DNA of 6,135 bases from Lautropia sp. (GCA_013813615.1 JACCRJ010000662.1:1-6135); one strand, 5' to 3'. Shown: positions 1-5,488, numbered from the stretch's first letter. Numbers and translations: made by a program. The notes: generated by a model not told the origin, from the letters alone.

Positions 1-729
1 GCCATGACCCAGCGCGCGAAGCAGATCAGCTGTCTCCCGGGAGGGTTGGGCACCAAATTCACGATGCAGCAATCCGGACAGCCGCGTCCATTCGGCCTCG
101 ATTGCATGCGGCTCGTTCCTTGCCGCAAAAATCCGCAGCAGGTGCCGGGTGGCAGGTTGGCTCGTCGGATCGAGGTCGCGCAGGGCTTGGGCGTGTGCAA
201 GTGCGGCGCTCCAATCGGCTTGCGATATCTCGTATGCGACCAGCCGATCCAGGTTTTGTATCGCGATCGCCTGAATGCGTTCCCGTGCGGAGGCCAGCCA
301 AGCCTCGTAGTCCTCGCAGCCCTCGAACGTCTGGCCGTCGAGCAACGGGGCACGGTAGAGCGCAGCCGCCTCGAGCCATTGCCGAATATCAGTGCTTCGC
401 ACGCCGCCGAGGAACCGTTGGTAGTCGACGTCGATTCTGCAATCCGGCGTGAGCCGGATGAGTTGATGGTCCGTGCAGAGGCAGTCGTGCAACCGTCCTG
501 ACGCCAGTGTTCTCAGCGAGTACAGCGCTTGGCGCAGGCTCTGCCGCGCCGACCCTTCAGGCGATCGTCCCCACAGCAGCCCGGCCAGCCGGGCGCGGGT
601 GTGCGGCCGGTCCGACTCGATAACCAGGAAGGCCAGCAGGCCAAGCGTCTTGGTCGAGTGCGGCCGTATGACAGCACCGGCGACCGTCAGCACGCCGGGA
701 CCGAAGAGACGCAGGTTCAGGGGGGCCAT
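1..729 (-). CDS. SARP-type transcriptional regulator (winged helix + BTAD), 3' end beyond window
   Basis: This minus-strand frame is open from the ATG at 729-727 to base 1, giving 243 residues with no stop, so the C-terminus lies outside the window. Residues about 4-100 match an OmpR-like winged helix as found in SARP proteins: an LFGP start, a K-T-LGLLAFL segment (27-35), an R-A-RLAGLLWG motif (45-54) and an RQ-LRQALYSLR recognition-helix region (62-73). Residues about 100-240 match the bacterial transcriptional activation domain (BTAD), with ALYRAPLLDG (123-132), a Y-AWL-ARE segment and the closing REFGAQPS-ET signature. Members bind direct repeats and recruit RNA polymerase. Cysteines at 83, 85 and 97 sit in the wing region, and another is at 138. 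The ATG lacks a well-spaced Shine-Dalgarno: AAGGAGT lies 16 bases upstream. The frame is closed upstream by a stop at 789-787. The gene is divergent from the OsmC gene, so it probably regulates that gene. Further C-terminal domains cannot be judged from here. Confidence 0.86.
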   Translation of the reverse strand, partial: MAPLNLRLFGPGVLTVAGAVIRPHSTKTLGLLAFLVIESDRPHTRARLAGLLWGRSPEGSARQSLRQALYSLRTLASGRLHDCLCTDHQLIRLTPDCRIDVDYQRFLGGVRSTDIRQWLEAAALYRAPLLDGQTFEGCEDYEAWLASARERIQAIAIQNLDRLVAYEISQADWSAALAHAQALRDLDPTSQPATRHLLRIFAARNEPHAIEAEWTRLSGLLHREFGAQPSRETADLLRALGHG

Positions 730-740
730 GGGCGCTGCCG

Positions 741-774
741 TCGTGACTCCTTCGTGACGCAACTTCGATATGCT
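741..774 (+). promoter_or_regulatory. Candidate SARP operator: paired TCGTGAC repeats (11-bp period) and -10-like hexamer of the OsmC gene
   Basis: TCGTGAC occurs at 741-747 and again at 752-758, exactly 11 bp apart on the same strand. Ten bases further on is TATGCT (769-774), a 4/6 match to the sigma70 -10 box. No convincing -35 hexamer is visible, as expected for an activator-dependent promoter. SARP regulators are known to bind heptameric direct repeats with 11-bp periodicity close to the -10. The repeats also fall in the leader of the divergent SARP gene. Assignment to that regulator is inference. Confidence 0.45.
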
Positions 775-804
775 GCCCAAGCCATCTCAACGCAACACTT
801 TCGC

Positions 805-811
805 AAAGGAG
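805..811 (+). promoter_or_regulatory. Ribosome binding site fixing the GTG start of the OsmC-family gene
   Basis: AAAGGAG lies eight bases before the GTG at 820. The open frame runs much further upstream, as far as 529 and across the divergent regulator gene, but only the GTG at 820 has a well-placed site. Starting there also gives a protein of normal family length. Confidence 0.75.
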
Positions 812-819
812 TGCTCCAG

Positions 820-1254
820 GTGTCTGCAACCCTTGCCACTGCATCGGCCACTTGCCACTTGTCCAACCAACCTGGCCGGGCGCTGATCACCCTGCGCGGG
901 CAGCATCTTGTCACCGATTCGCCCCCCACGCTTGGCGGGCCCAATGAAGCGATAAATCCCGTCGAGATGCTGCTCTCCGCGTTGGCAGGCTGCGCGGTCT
1001 TCGTCTGCGAAAAAGCTGCGCGGGAGATCGGCATTGCCCTGGAATCAGTCAGCGTCACCGCATCGGGAGAATTCGATCCGCGCGGTGTCTGCGGTGAAGC
1101 GTTCGACCCGCGTTTCCAGGCGTTCCGCGTTCGGGTGGCGCTGAAGGGTCCCGACGCCGCGCAGTGCGAGGCGCTGATACAGGCCTTCAAGGCCCGGTGC
1201 CCGGTTTACACGACCCTGTCGCGAGCAGCTCCGGTGGAGGTCACCGTCGAGTGA
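820..1254 (+). CDS. OsmC family protein (thiol-dependent peroxidase-like)
   Basis: The predicted protein is 144 residues from a GTG start, a usual OsmC-family length. The family contains Cys-based peroxidases (OsmC, Ohr) that reduce organic hydroperoxides in the cytoplasm, and YhfA-like members of less certain function. The two family cysteines are visible: Cys58 in the helix motif NP-EMLLSALAGC (46-58) and Cys127 in ARCPVYTTLS (125-134). Extra cysteines occur at 12, 63, 91 and 116, which is many for this family. The CPVY-T-S form of the second motif is closer to the general OsmC/YhfA group than to Ohr, so a specific substrate should not be assumed. The gene is divergent from the SARP regulator, separated by 90 bases that hold paired GTGAC repeats. 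The DUF1059 gene follows after 122 bases. The family is certain; the exact biochemical role is not. Confidence 0.92.
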   Translation: MSATLATASATCHLSNQPGRALITLRGQHLVTDSPPTLGGPNEAINPVEMLLSALAGCAVFVCEKAAREIGIALESVSVTASGEFDPRGVCGEAFDPRFQAFRVRVALKGPDAAQCEALIQAFKARCPVYTTLSRAAPVEVTVE

Positions 1255-1262
1255 TGGAGATT

Positions 1263-1296
1263 CCGTGACGGTACTGTGACGTGCCCCTGCTTCAAT
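1263..1296 (+). promoter_or_regulatory. Second paired GTGACG repeat (11-bp period) and -10-like hexamer, upstream of the DUF1059 gene
   Basis: GTGACG occurs at 1265-1270 and 1276-1281, again exactly 11 bp apart and on the plus strand. TTCAAT at 1291-1296 (4/6 match to a -10 box) follows the last GTGAC by ten bases, the same offset as at the OsmC promoter. The predicted transcript would start near 1303 and have a leader of about 70 bases. This suggests the DUF1059 gene has its own promoter, controlled by the same factor as the OsmC gene. That is inference from matching architecture. Confidence 0.42.
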
Positions 1297-1376
1297 GGCA
1301 AGCGACAGTGCGAACTCGTTCAGGGCGATGGGCCAATCGGCGAGCCATTCTGTCGTCCAACTCAAGGAGGCATGAA

Positions 1377-1550
1377 ATGTTCGAGCTCAAGTGCAAGGAT
1401 GTCGGTTTCGACTGCCCGGCCGTAGTGCGCGGCCCGACGAAGGAAGAAGTGCTGAAGCAGGCGGCAGAGCACGCGGCCAAAGTCCACAATACTCAGGTTA
1501 CGCCCGAGTTGGCAGGCAAGGTCTCAGCGTTGATCCGACAGGCCGAATAG
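1377..1550 (+). CDS. DUF1059 family small protein
   Basis: The product has 57 residues. The start is the second of two nearby ATGs (1377); AAGGAGG at 1364-1370 lies six bases upstream, and the ATG at 1372 is in another frame. The protein matches the DUF1059 pattern: a Cys-K-D-x-G-F-D-Cys opening (Cys6 and Cys13), then a helix with His32 and His37 (EHAAKVHN), and a short C-terminal helix ending in ALIRQAE. The C-x6-C-x18-H-x4-H arrangement looks like a metal-binding or redox site, but no function is established for the family and I assign none. It follows the OsmC gene in the same direction, probably with its own promoter, and a hairpin lies 40 bases after its stop. It has no signal peptide or membrane segment and is presumably cytoplasmic. 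Confidence 0.9.
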   Translation: MFELKCKDVGFDCPAVVRGPTKEEVLKQAAEHAAKVHNTQVTPELAGKVSALIRQAE

Positions 1551-1590
1551 GCGGCGACCATGACTTCACCAGGCGGGCCTTGGCACATTC

Positions 1591-1623
1591 GACCGCCGGG
1601 CGCCTGCCTGACGCCTGGCGGTC
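1591..1623. terminator. Strong hairpin between convergent DUF1059 and binding-protein genes
   Basis: A 12-bp stem is formed by GACCGCCGGGCG (1591-1602) and CGCCTGGCGGTC (1612-1623), with one G-U wobble and a nine-base loop. It lies 40 bases after the DUF1059 stop and 15 bases beyond the stop of the minus-strand binding-protein gene. No U-tract follows the stem in either direction, so it is not a textbook intrinsic terminator. It may serve both transcripts as a bidirectional terminator or as a 3'-end stabiliser. Confidence 0.45.
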
Positions 1624-1639
1624 GGTAAAAGCGGTCGGT
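1618..1639. repeat. Short direct repeat GCGGTCGGT, 13-bp period
   Basis: GCGGTCGGT occurs at 1618-1626 and 1631-1639, separated by AAAA. The first copy is part of the right arm of the hairpin, and the second reaches into the stop codon of the binding-protein gene. It gives the hairpin's left arm an alternative GCGGTC partner. It could also be a local duplication without function. Confidence 0.5.
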
Positions 1640-2784
1640 TACTGGACCACGGCGATCTGATCGCGCTTGCCACCCTTGTAGGTGAACAGGGTCAGGTTGC
1701 CGCCCTTGATGTCACCCTTGTTGTCGAAGGAGATCTTCCCGGTCACGCCCTCGTGGGTCATCTTCGCGAGCACCGGCAGGTACTTCTTCGGGTCCGCCGA
1801 GTCGGCCTTCTGCATGGCCGCCACCATGACCATCATGGCGTCATAGACGTACGGCGCGTAGATCTGCACCTCGGTGTTGTACTTGCTCTTGAACTTGTCA
1901 CGCCAGGCCTTCATTCCCGCTTCCTTGTCCGGCGTGATACCGCCGGCTTCGGCGCAGACCACTTGGCCGTCGCTCATCGAGTTCCCGGCCAGTTCAGCCA
2001 GCTTCGGCGAACAGATGCCGTCGCCGCCCATGAACTTGACGTTCATGCCGAGCTGCTTCAGCTGGCGCATCATCGGGCCGGCAACCGCATCCATGCCGCC
2101 GAAGAAGACCAGGTCCGGATTGGAGCCCTTGAGCTTGGTCAGGATGGCGTTGAAGTCGGTGGCCTTGTCCGTGGTGAACTCGCGCCCGACGACCTTGCCG
2201 CCTGCGGCGACGGCGGCCTTGCGGAACTCGTCGGCCACGCCTTGCCCGTAGGCGGTGCGGTCATCGATGATCGCGATCGACTTCGCCTTCAGTTCCTTCA
2301 CGGCATAACGGCCGAGCGTGCCGCCGAGCTGCGCGTCATTGGCAACCACGCGATAGGCGGTCTTGAAGCCCTGTTGCGTGTACTTCGGGTTGGTGGCGGA
2401 GGGCGAGATCTGCGGAATGCCGGCGTCGCTGTAGATCTTGGAAGCGGGAATCGTGGTACCCGAGTTCAGGTGGCCGATGATTCCGGCGACCTTGGCATCC
2501 ACCAGCTTCTGCGCCGCAGCGGTGCCCTGCTTGGGATCCGCACCGTCGTCTTCCGACAGCAGCTCAAAAGTGACGGCCTTGCCGCCGAGCTTGACGCCCT
2601 TGGCGTTCAGATCCTCGATGGCCATCTTGGCGCCCAGCTCGTTGTCCTTGCCCAGATGAGCAATGGCACCGGTCAAAGGACCGACGTGACCGATCTTGAC
2701 GACGGTCTGCGCGACCGCCGCACCTGCCGCAACGGCAAACAGCGCACCGATCGCCATCCCGACAGCTTGTTGTTGAAATCTCAT
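1639..2784 (-). CDS. Branched-chain amino acid-type ABC transporter substrate-binding protein (LivJ/LivK family)
   Basis: This 381-residue periplasmic binding protein (Periplas_BP_6 / Leu-Ile-Val type) captures a ligand, typically a branched-chain or related amino acid, and hands it to an ABC permease. A Sec signal peptide is clear: a hydrophobic stretch at 8-22 and an AVA-Q cleavage site after residue 25. The mature protein starts TVVKIGHVGPLTG and shows the ligand-pocket motifs HLNSGTTIPAS (105-115) and SPSATNP (127-133). The DRTAYGQG hinge (175-182) and a PYVYDAMMVM segment near the C-terminus are also present. Cys258 and Cys277 could form a disulfide in the periplasm. The start has AGGAG (2795-2791) six bases upstream and an in-frame stop immediately before it. 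No permease or ATPase gene is adjacent, so it works with components encoded elsewhere or outside the window. The substrate cannot be named from the sequence. Confidence 0.95.
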   Translation of the reverse strand: MRFQQQAVGMAIGALFAVAAGAAVAQTVVKIGHVGPLTGAIAHLGKDNELGAKMAIEDLNAKGVKLGGKAVTFELLSEDDGADPKQGTAAAQKLVDAKVAGIIGHLNSGTTIPASKIYSDAGIPQISPSATNPKYTQQGFKTAYRVVANDAQLGGTLGRYAVKELKAKSIAIIDDRTAYGQGVADEFRKAAVAAGGKVVGREFTTDKATDFNAILTKLKGSNPDLVFFGGMDAVAGPMMRQLKQLGMNVKFMGGDGICSPKLAELAGNSMSDGQVVCAEAGGITPDKEAGMKAWRDKFKSKYNTEVQIYAPYVYDAMMVMVAAMQKADSADPKKYLPVLAKMTHEGVTGKISFDNKGDIKGGNLTLFTYKGGKRDQIAVVQ

Positions 2785-2875
2785 TCATCACTCCTGAGTT
2801 AAACGAAAGACGGAACCGATTCGAGCGCGACCCGGCTGGCGAAACGGCTGTCACCGCGCAAGGTGCTGCTTGTGC

Positions 2876-2904
2876 ATGCTAGCCGGAAACAGTACACCCA
2901 GCAA
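2876..2904 (-). promoter_or_regulatory. Weak candidate promoter for the binding-protein gene
   Basis: On the minus strand, TTGCTG (2904-2899) and TAGCAT (2881-2876) are separated by 17 bases. They match the sigma70 boxes at 3/6 and 4/6 positions. This is the best pair I found in the 261-base divergent region between the binding-protein gene and the NfeD-like gene. The leader would be about 85 bases. The assignment is tentative. The rest of this region is C-rich, with no other motif I can support. Confidence 0.2.
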
Positions 2905-2980
2905 CGCGGGCGGCCGCTCAATTTGCGCCTCGCCGCCTGCGCCGCCGCCCCCCGGCGCCCCCTGTCAACGCGGCGCGCGC

Positions 2981-3008
2981 TTGACGTGCCGACCGGGTGC
3001 CTCAGAAT
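2981..3008 (+). promoter_or_regulatory. Candidate sigma70 promoter of the nfeD-like/qmcA operon
   Basis: TTGACG (2981-2986, 5/6) and CAGAAT (3003-3008, 4/6) are separated by 16 bases. Transcription would start near 3015, about 30 bases before the ATG at 3046. The -10 overlaps the in-frame ATG at 3007, which argues against using that upstream ATG as the start. Confidence 0.42.
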
Positions 3009-3045
3009 GGCTCCTCTCCCGCTTCTTCCGAAAGGCTCCCTGGAC

Positions 3046-3507
3046 ATGGCGATTCAGTACTGGTGGTGGCTGGCGGCGATCGTCCTCGGGATCGCGGAAA
3101 TGTTCACCGGCAGCTTCTACCTGCTGGTGCTGGCAGCAGGGGCGGCCGGCGCTGGCGTCACCGCTGCGCTCGGCTTCGGCTACGCCGGCCAGTTCGCCTG
3201 CGCCGCCGTCGTCAGTGCCGTCGGCGCCGCGCTGGTGCACCGGCTGCGCCCCCTGGGCCGCGACAGCCTGCCGTCGCAGCGCAATCCCGACGTCAATCTC
3301 GACATCGGGCAGGAGGTGCAGGTCGAGCAGTGGGATGCCAACCGCCATTCCCGCGTCGCTTACCGCGGCGCGATGTGGGATGCGGAACTGCTGCCGGGCG
3401 AACCCGCCGCCCCCGGCCGCTTCCTGATCCGCGAGATCGACGGCAGCCGGCTGCGCCTGTCCTCGGCAACCGGCGGCCAGACCAATCCGACCCGTACAGC
3501 GAGATGA
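3046..3507 (+). CDS. NfeD-like membrane protein (YbbJ type)
   Basis: The predicted protein has 153 residues, close to E. coli YbbJ, which also sits next to qmcA. Family members are inner-membrane proteins with a C-terminal OB-fold that partner with stomatin/PHB proteins. Three hydrophobic stretches are visible at about 6-20, 24-43 and 47-64. A soluble domain follows, running from the NPDVNLDIGQEV region (about 77-88) through the YRGAMWDAEL segment to a typical RFLI-EIDGSRLRL end. The ATG at 3046 was chosen over the in-frame ATG at 3007. It has AAAGG (3031-3035) upstream, puts the first membrane segment at the N-terminus, and leaves room for the predicted promoter. The stop overlaps the start of qmcA (ATGA), so the two are translationally coupled and likely form a stoichiometric membrane complex. 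The short-NfeD identity rests on fold pattern and context. Confidence 0.86.
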   Translation: MAIQYWWWLAAIVLGIAEMFTGSFYLLVLAAGAAGAGVTAALGFGYAGQFACAAVVSAVGAALVHRLRPLGRDSLPSQRNPDVNLDIGQEVQVEQWDANRHSRVAYRGAMWDAELLPGEPAAPGRFLIREIDGSRLRLSSATGGQTNPTRTAR

Positions 3508-4511
3508 ACATGTTCCCGGACGCAACCACCATCGCCTTTGCCGCCCTGGTCCTGGCGATCGTCTTCGCCGTCAAGACGCTCAAGATCGTGCCGCAGCAGC
3601 ACGCCTGGGTGATCGAGCGACTGGGCAAGTACGACCGCACGCTCACGCCGGGGTTGAATGTCATCATTCCCTTCATCGACCGCGTCGCCTACAAGCACGT
3701 GCTCAAGGAGTTCCCGCTGGACGTCCCCAGCCAGATCTGCATCACCCGCGACAACACCCAGCTGACGGTGGACGGCGTCCTCTTCTTCCAGGTGACCGAC
3801 CCGATGCGGGCATCCTACGGGTCGAGCGACTACGTCTCGGCCATCACCCAGCTGGCCCAGACGACGCTGCGCTCGGTGATCGGCCGGATGGAGCTGGACA
3901 AGACCTTCGAGGAGCGCGACCTGATCAACGCCAGCATCGTCGCTTCGCTGGACGAGGCGGCCGGCAACTGGGGAGTCAAGGTCCTGCGCTACGAGATCAA
4001 GGACCTGACGCCCCCGGCCGAGATCCTGCGGTCGATGCAGGCGCAGATCACCGCAGAGCGGGAGAAGCGTGCGGTGATCGCCACCTCCGAAGGCCGCCGC
4101 CAGGAGCAGATCAACATCGCGTCGGGCGAACGCGAGGCGTCCATCCAGCGCTCGGAAGGCGAGCGTCAGGCGGAGATCAACCGCGCCCAAGGCGAAGCTG
4201 CCGCGATCGCCGCGGTCGCCGATGCGACTGCCCGGGCAGTCGAACGGGTTGCCGCGGCGGCGACGAAGCCCGGCGGCATGGAAGCCGTCAACCTGCGGGT
4301 GGCGGAGCGCTATGTCGACGCCTTCGCGGAACTGGCGAGGACCAGCAACACCCTGATCATCCCCGCCAACCTCGGCGACATCGCAGGCCTGATCGCATCG
4401 GCGATGACGGTGGTGAAGAAGTCGGCTCCGCCGGACGGTCCTGGCGCGCCCTCCGCGCCGTTCGCGCCGCTCGCGCCCCCGGGCCGCCATCCCGGCAGCG
4501 GGGCAGGCTAG
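3504..4511 (+). CDS. qmcA: QmcA-type SPFH/PHB (stomatin-like) membrane protein
   Basis: The 335-residue product matches E. coli QmcA throughout but is longer at the C-terminus. An N-terminal membrane anchor (about 8-23) leads into the stomatin signature LKIVPQQHAWVIERLGKY (26-43). The prohibitin/SPFH domain follows (to about 185), including DNTQLTVDGVLFFQV (83-97) and the PPAEILRSMQAQ segment. A charged Ala/Glu/Arg-rich coiled coil spans about 182-250. A conserved ERYVDAFAELARTSNTLIIPANL region (268-290) comes next. The end is an unusual Pro/Ala/Gly-rich tail (308-335). Such proteins oligomerise into large membrane assemblies and affect membrane-protein quality control; QmcA is linked to FtsH/HflKC in E. 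coli. The ATG overlaps the nfeD-like stop by four bases. A second ATG at 3510 is an alternative start. No clear terminator follows in the 14 bases before convergent smpB. Confidence 0.94.
   Translation: MNMFPDATTIAFAALVLAIVFAVKTLKIVPQQHAWVIERLGKYDRTLTPGLNVIIPFIDRVAYKHVLKEFPLDVPSQICITRDNTQLTVDGVLFFQVTDPMRASYGSSDYVSAITQLAQTTLRSVIGRMELDKTFEERDLINASIVASLDEAAGNWGVKVLRYEIKDLTPPAEILRSMQAQITAEREKRAVIATSEGRRQEQINIASGEREASIQRSEGERQAEINRAQGEAAAIAAVADATARAVERVAAAATKPGGMEAVNLRVAERYVDAFAELARTSNTLIIPANLGDIAGLIASAMTVVKKSAPPDGPGAPSAPFAPLAPPGRHPGSGAG
4445..4480 (+). repeat. Four 9-bp tandem units in the qmcA tail coding for Ala-Pro-x repeats
   Basis: Four imperfect units of the form CGCGCCnnn begin at 4445, 4454, 4463 and 4472. 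In the qmcA frame they encode APS-APF-APL-APP (residues 315-326). The unit length is a multiple of three, so copy-number changes would lengthen or shorten the tail without a frameshift. Confidence 0.75.
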
Positions 4512-4525
4512 GGCTATGGGGCCTC

Positions 4526-4978
4526 CTACCGCGAGGTGCTCTTCATCAGCCGGCTTTTCTCGCGCTTCCAGTCCTTGTCCTTCTCGGTCGCGCGCTTGTC
4601 GAACTGCTTCTTGCCCTTCGCCAGCCCCATCGCCAGCTTGACCCGGCCGCGCGTGTAGTGCAGGTCCAGCGGCACGAGGGAGTAGCCGGCCCGTTCCACC
4701 TTGCCGATCAGCTTCTCGATCTCCCCGGCATGCATCAGCAGCTTGCGGGTCCGCACGGGATCAGGTTGGACGTGGGTGGAGGCCGCGAGCAGCGGCGAGA
4801 TGTGGGCGCTGATCAGGAAGAGCTCAGCTCCCCGTACAATCACGTATGCCTCGCCCAGTTGGGCCCGGCCTGCGCGGATGGCCTTGACTTCCCAGCCTTC
4901 GAGGACGATGCCGGCTTCATGCCGCTCTTCGATGAAGTAGTTGAAGCTGGCCTTCCTGTTTTCTGCAATGCTAGTCAT
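4526..4978 (-). CDS. smpB: SsrA-binding protein SmpB
   Basis: SmpB (150 residues) binds tmRNA and delivers it to stalled ribosomes in trans-translation, which tags the nascent peptide for proteolysis and frees the ribosome. The conserved OB-fold core is plain: [12 protein letters not shown] (7-18), [17 protein letters not shown] (21-37), the [10 protein letters not shown] strand (51-60) and RTRKLLMH (77-84). The [25 protein letters not shown] region (105-129) follows. The basic C-terminal tail (122-150), with conserved Trp137, is the part that folds into a helix in the mRNA channel. Length and start are normal for the family, although the Shine-Dalgarno is weak. The gene is divergent from ratA and convergent with qmcA. 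The smpB/ratA arrangement is conserved in many proteobacteria. No tmRNA gene (ssrA) is present in the window. Confidence 0.97.
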   Translation of the reverse strand: MTSIAENRKASFNYFIEERHEAGIVLEGWEVKAIRAGRAQLGEAYVIVRGAELFLISAHISPLLAASTHVQPDPVRTRKLLMHAGEIEKLIGKVERAGYSLVPLDLHYTRGRVKLAMGLAKGKKQFDKRATEKDKDWKREKSRLMKSTSR

Positions 4979-5005
4979 TCGGCCGTGCCTGTCAGCGGGG
5001 CATGA

Positions 5006-5014
5006 ATTCTAGCA
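5006..5014 (-). promoter_or_regulatory. Candidate extended -10 promoter of smpB
   Basis: On the minus strand, TGCTAGAAT (5014-5006) fits an extended -10 element: TGn followed by a 5/6 match to TATAAT. No good -35 is visible, which extended -10 promoters can do without. Transcription would start near 5000 and give a very short leader of about 20 bases. The 72-base region to ratA shows no equally good element toward ratA. Confidence 0.4.
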
Positions 5015-5050
5015 GTGGATGTCCGGTGGCCCTGCCGGCCCTGATTGCGT

Positions 5051-5488
5051 ATGCCGATAGTCAAGAAGAACGCCCTGGTCCCGTTTCCCGCCGCCCGCAT
5101 GTTCGATCTGGTGGCCGAGGTGGAGGAATATCCGGAGTTCCTGCCCTGGTGTGGTGGCACGCAGATTCACCAGCGCACGGAGGAGGGGATGGTCGCAACC
5201 ATCCGGATCGCCTATCGAGGCCTTTCCCAGTCATTCACCACCGAGAACCGGCACGACCGGCCGAACCGGATCGAGCTGACGTTGCGCGACGGACCGTTCT
5301 CCCGCCTGCACGGCGTCTGGACCTTCAAGGCGATCACGCCGCAAGCCTGTCGCATCGACCTGGAGCTGGACTACGAAATGCGCAGCGGCCTGATCGCCCA
5401 GCTGCTCGGGCCGGTGTTCGAGCAGATCGCGCAGACCATGGTCGATGCCTTCGTCGACCGGGCGGAGGCCCTGGCCGGCGGCTTGTGA
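5051..5488 (+). CDS. ratA: RatA / Coq10-like START-domain (SRPBCC) protein
   Basis: The 145-residue product matches RatA (YfjG) and mitochondrial COQ10 proteins. The MPIV start lines up with the MPQI of E. coli RatA. The sequence continues with NALVPFPAARMFDLV (7-21), YPEFLPWC (27-34) and the RDGPFSRLHGVWTF strand region (79-92). It ends in a long amphipathic helix (about 113-142). The fold has a hydrophobic cavity; COQ10 members bind ubiquinone and support respiration. E. coli RatA was described as an inhibitor of 70S ribosome assembly, hence the toxin label, but a housekeeping quinone-related role is at least as likely here. The ATG at 5051 was chosen over an in-frame TTG at 5045; neither has a clear Shine-Dalgarno. 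The gene is divergent from smpB and followed by rnfH after 19 bases, forming an operon. Confidence 0.94.
   Translation: MPIVKKNALVPFPAARMFDLVAEVEEYPEFLPWCGGTQIHQRTEEGMVATIRIAYRGLSQSFTTENRHDRPNRIELTLRDGPFSRLHGVWTFKAITPQACRIDLELDYEMRSGLIAQLLGPVFEQIAQTMVDAFVDRAEALAGGL

Noticed and set aside
4..501. Long plus-strand open frame opposite the SARP gene
   Set aside because: The minus-strand frame matches SARP/BTAD motifs from end to end. The plus-strand translation shows no domain and is the shadow expected in GC-rich DNA.
529..819. N-terminal extension of the OsmC protein in the same frame
   Set aside because: It would overlap the divergent SARP gene, has no family similarity, and lacks the strong ribosome binding site seen before the GTG at 820.
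1263..1281. CRP-type site (TGTGA at 1275) or PhoB box (CTGTGAC resembling CTGTCAT) as explanation of the repeats
   Set aside because: There is no inverted TCACA half-site for CRP. The PhoB consensus fits only one of the four copies well (5/7). PhoB/OmpR-type regulators do use the same 11-bp geometry, so this stays the main alternative to the SARP reading.
1753..2802. 349-codon plus-strand frame opposite the binding-protein gene
   Set aside because: The His/Val/Leu-rich translation is the mirror of a well-conserved periplasmic binding protein. No domain or ribosome binding site supports it.
2997..3503. Upstream extension of the QmcA frame across the NfeD-like gene
   Set aside because: It is Arg/Pro-rich with no homology. 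The QmcA membrane anchor starts at 3504 and the ATGA overlap gives a natural coupled start.
3360..4490. 376-codon minus-strand frame opposite qmcA
   Set aside because: It is an Arg/Asp/Gly-rich shadow of a clearly conserved SPFH gene, with no motif of its own.
4512..4525. Terminator between convergent qmcA and smpB
   Set aside because: Fourteen bases separate the genes, and I see no stem of useful length followed by a U-tract in or around them.
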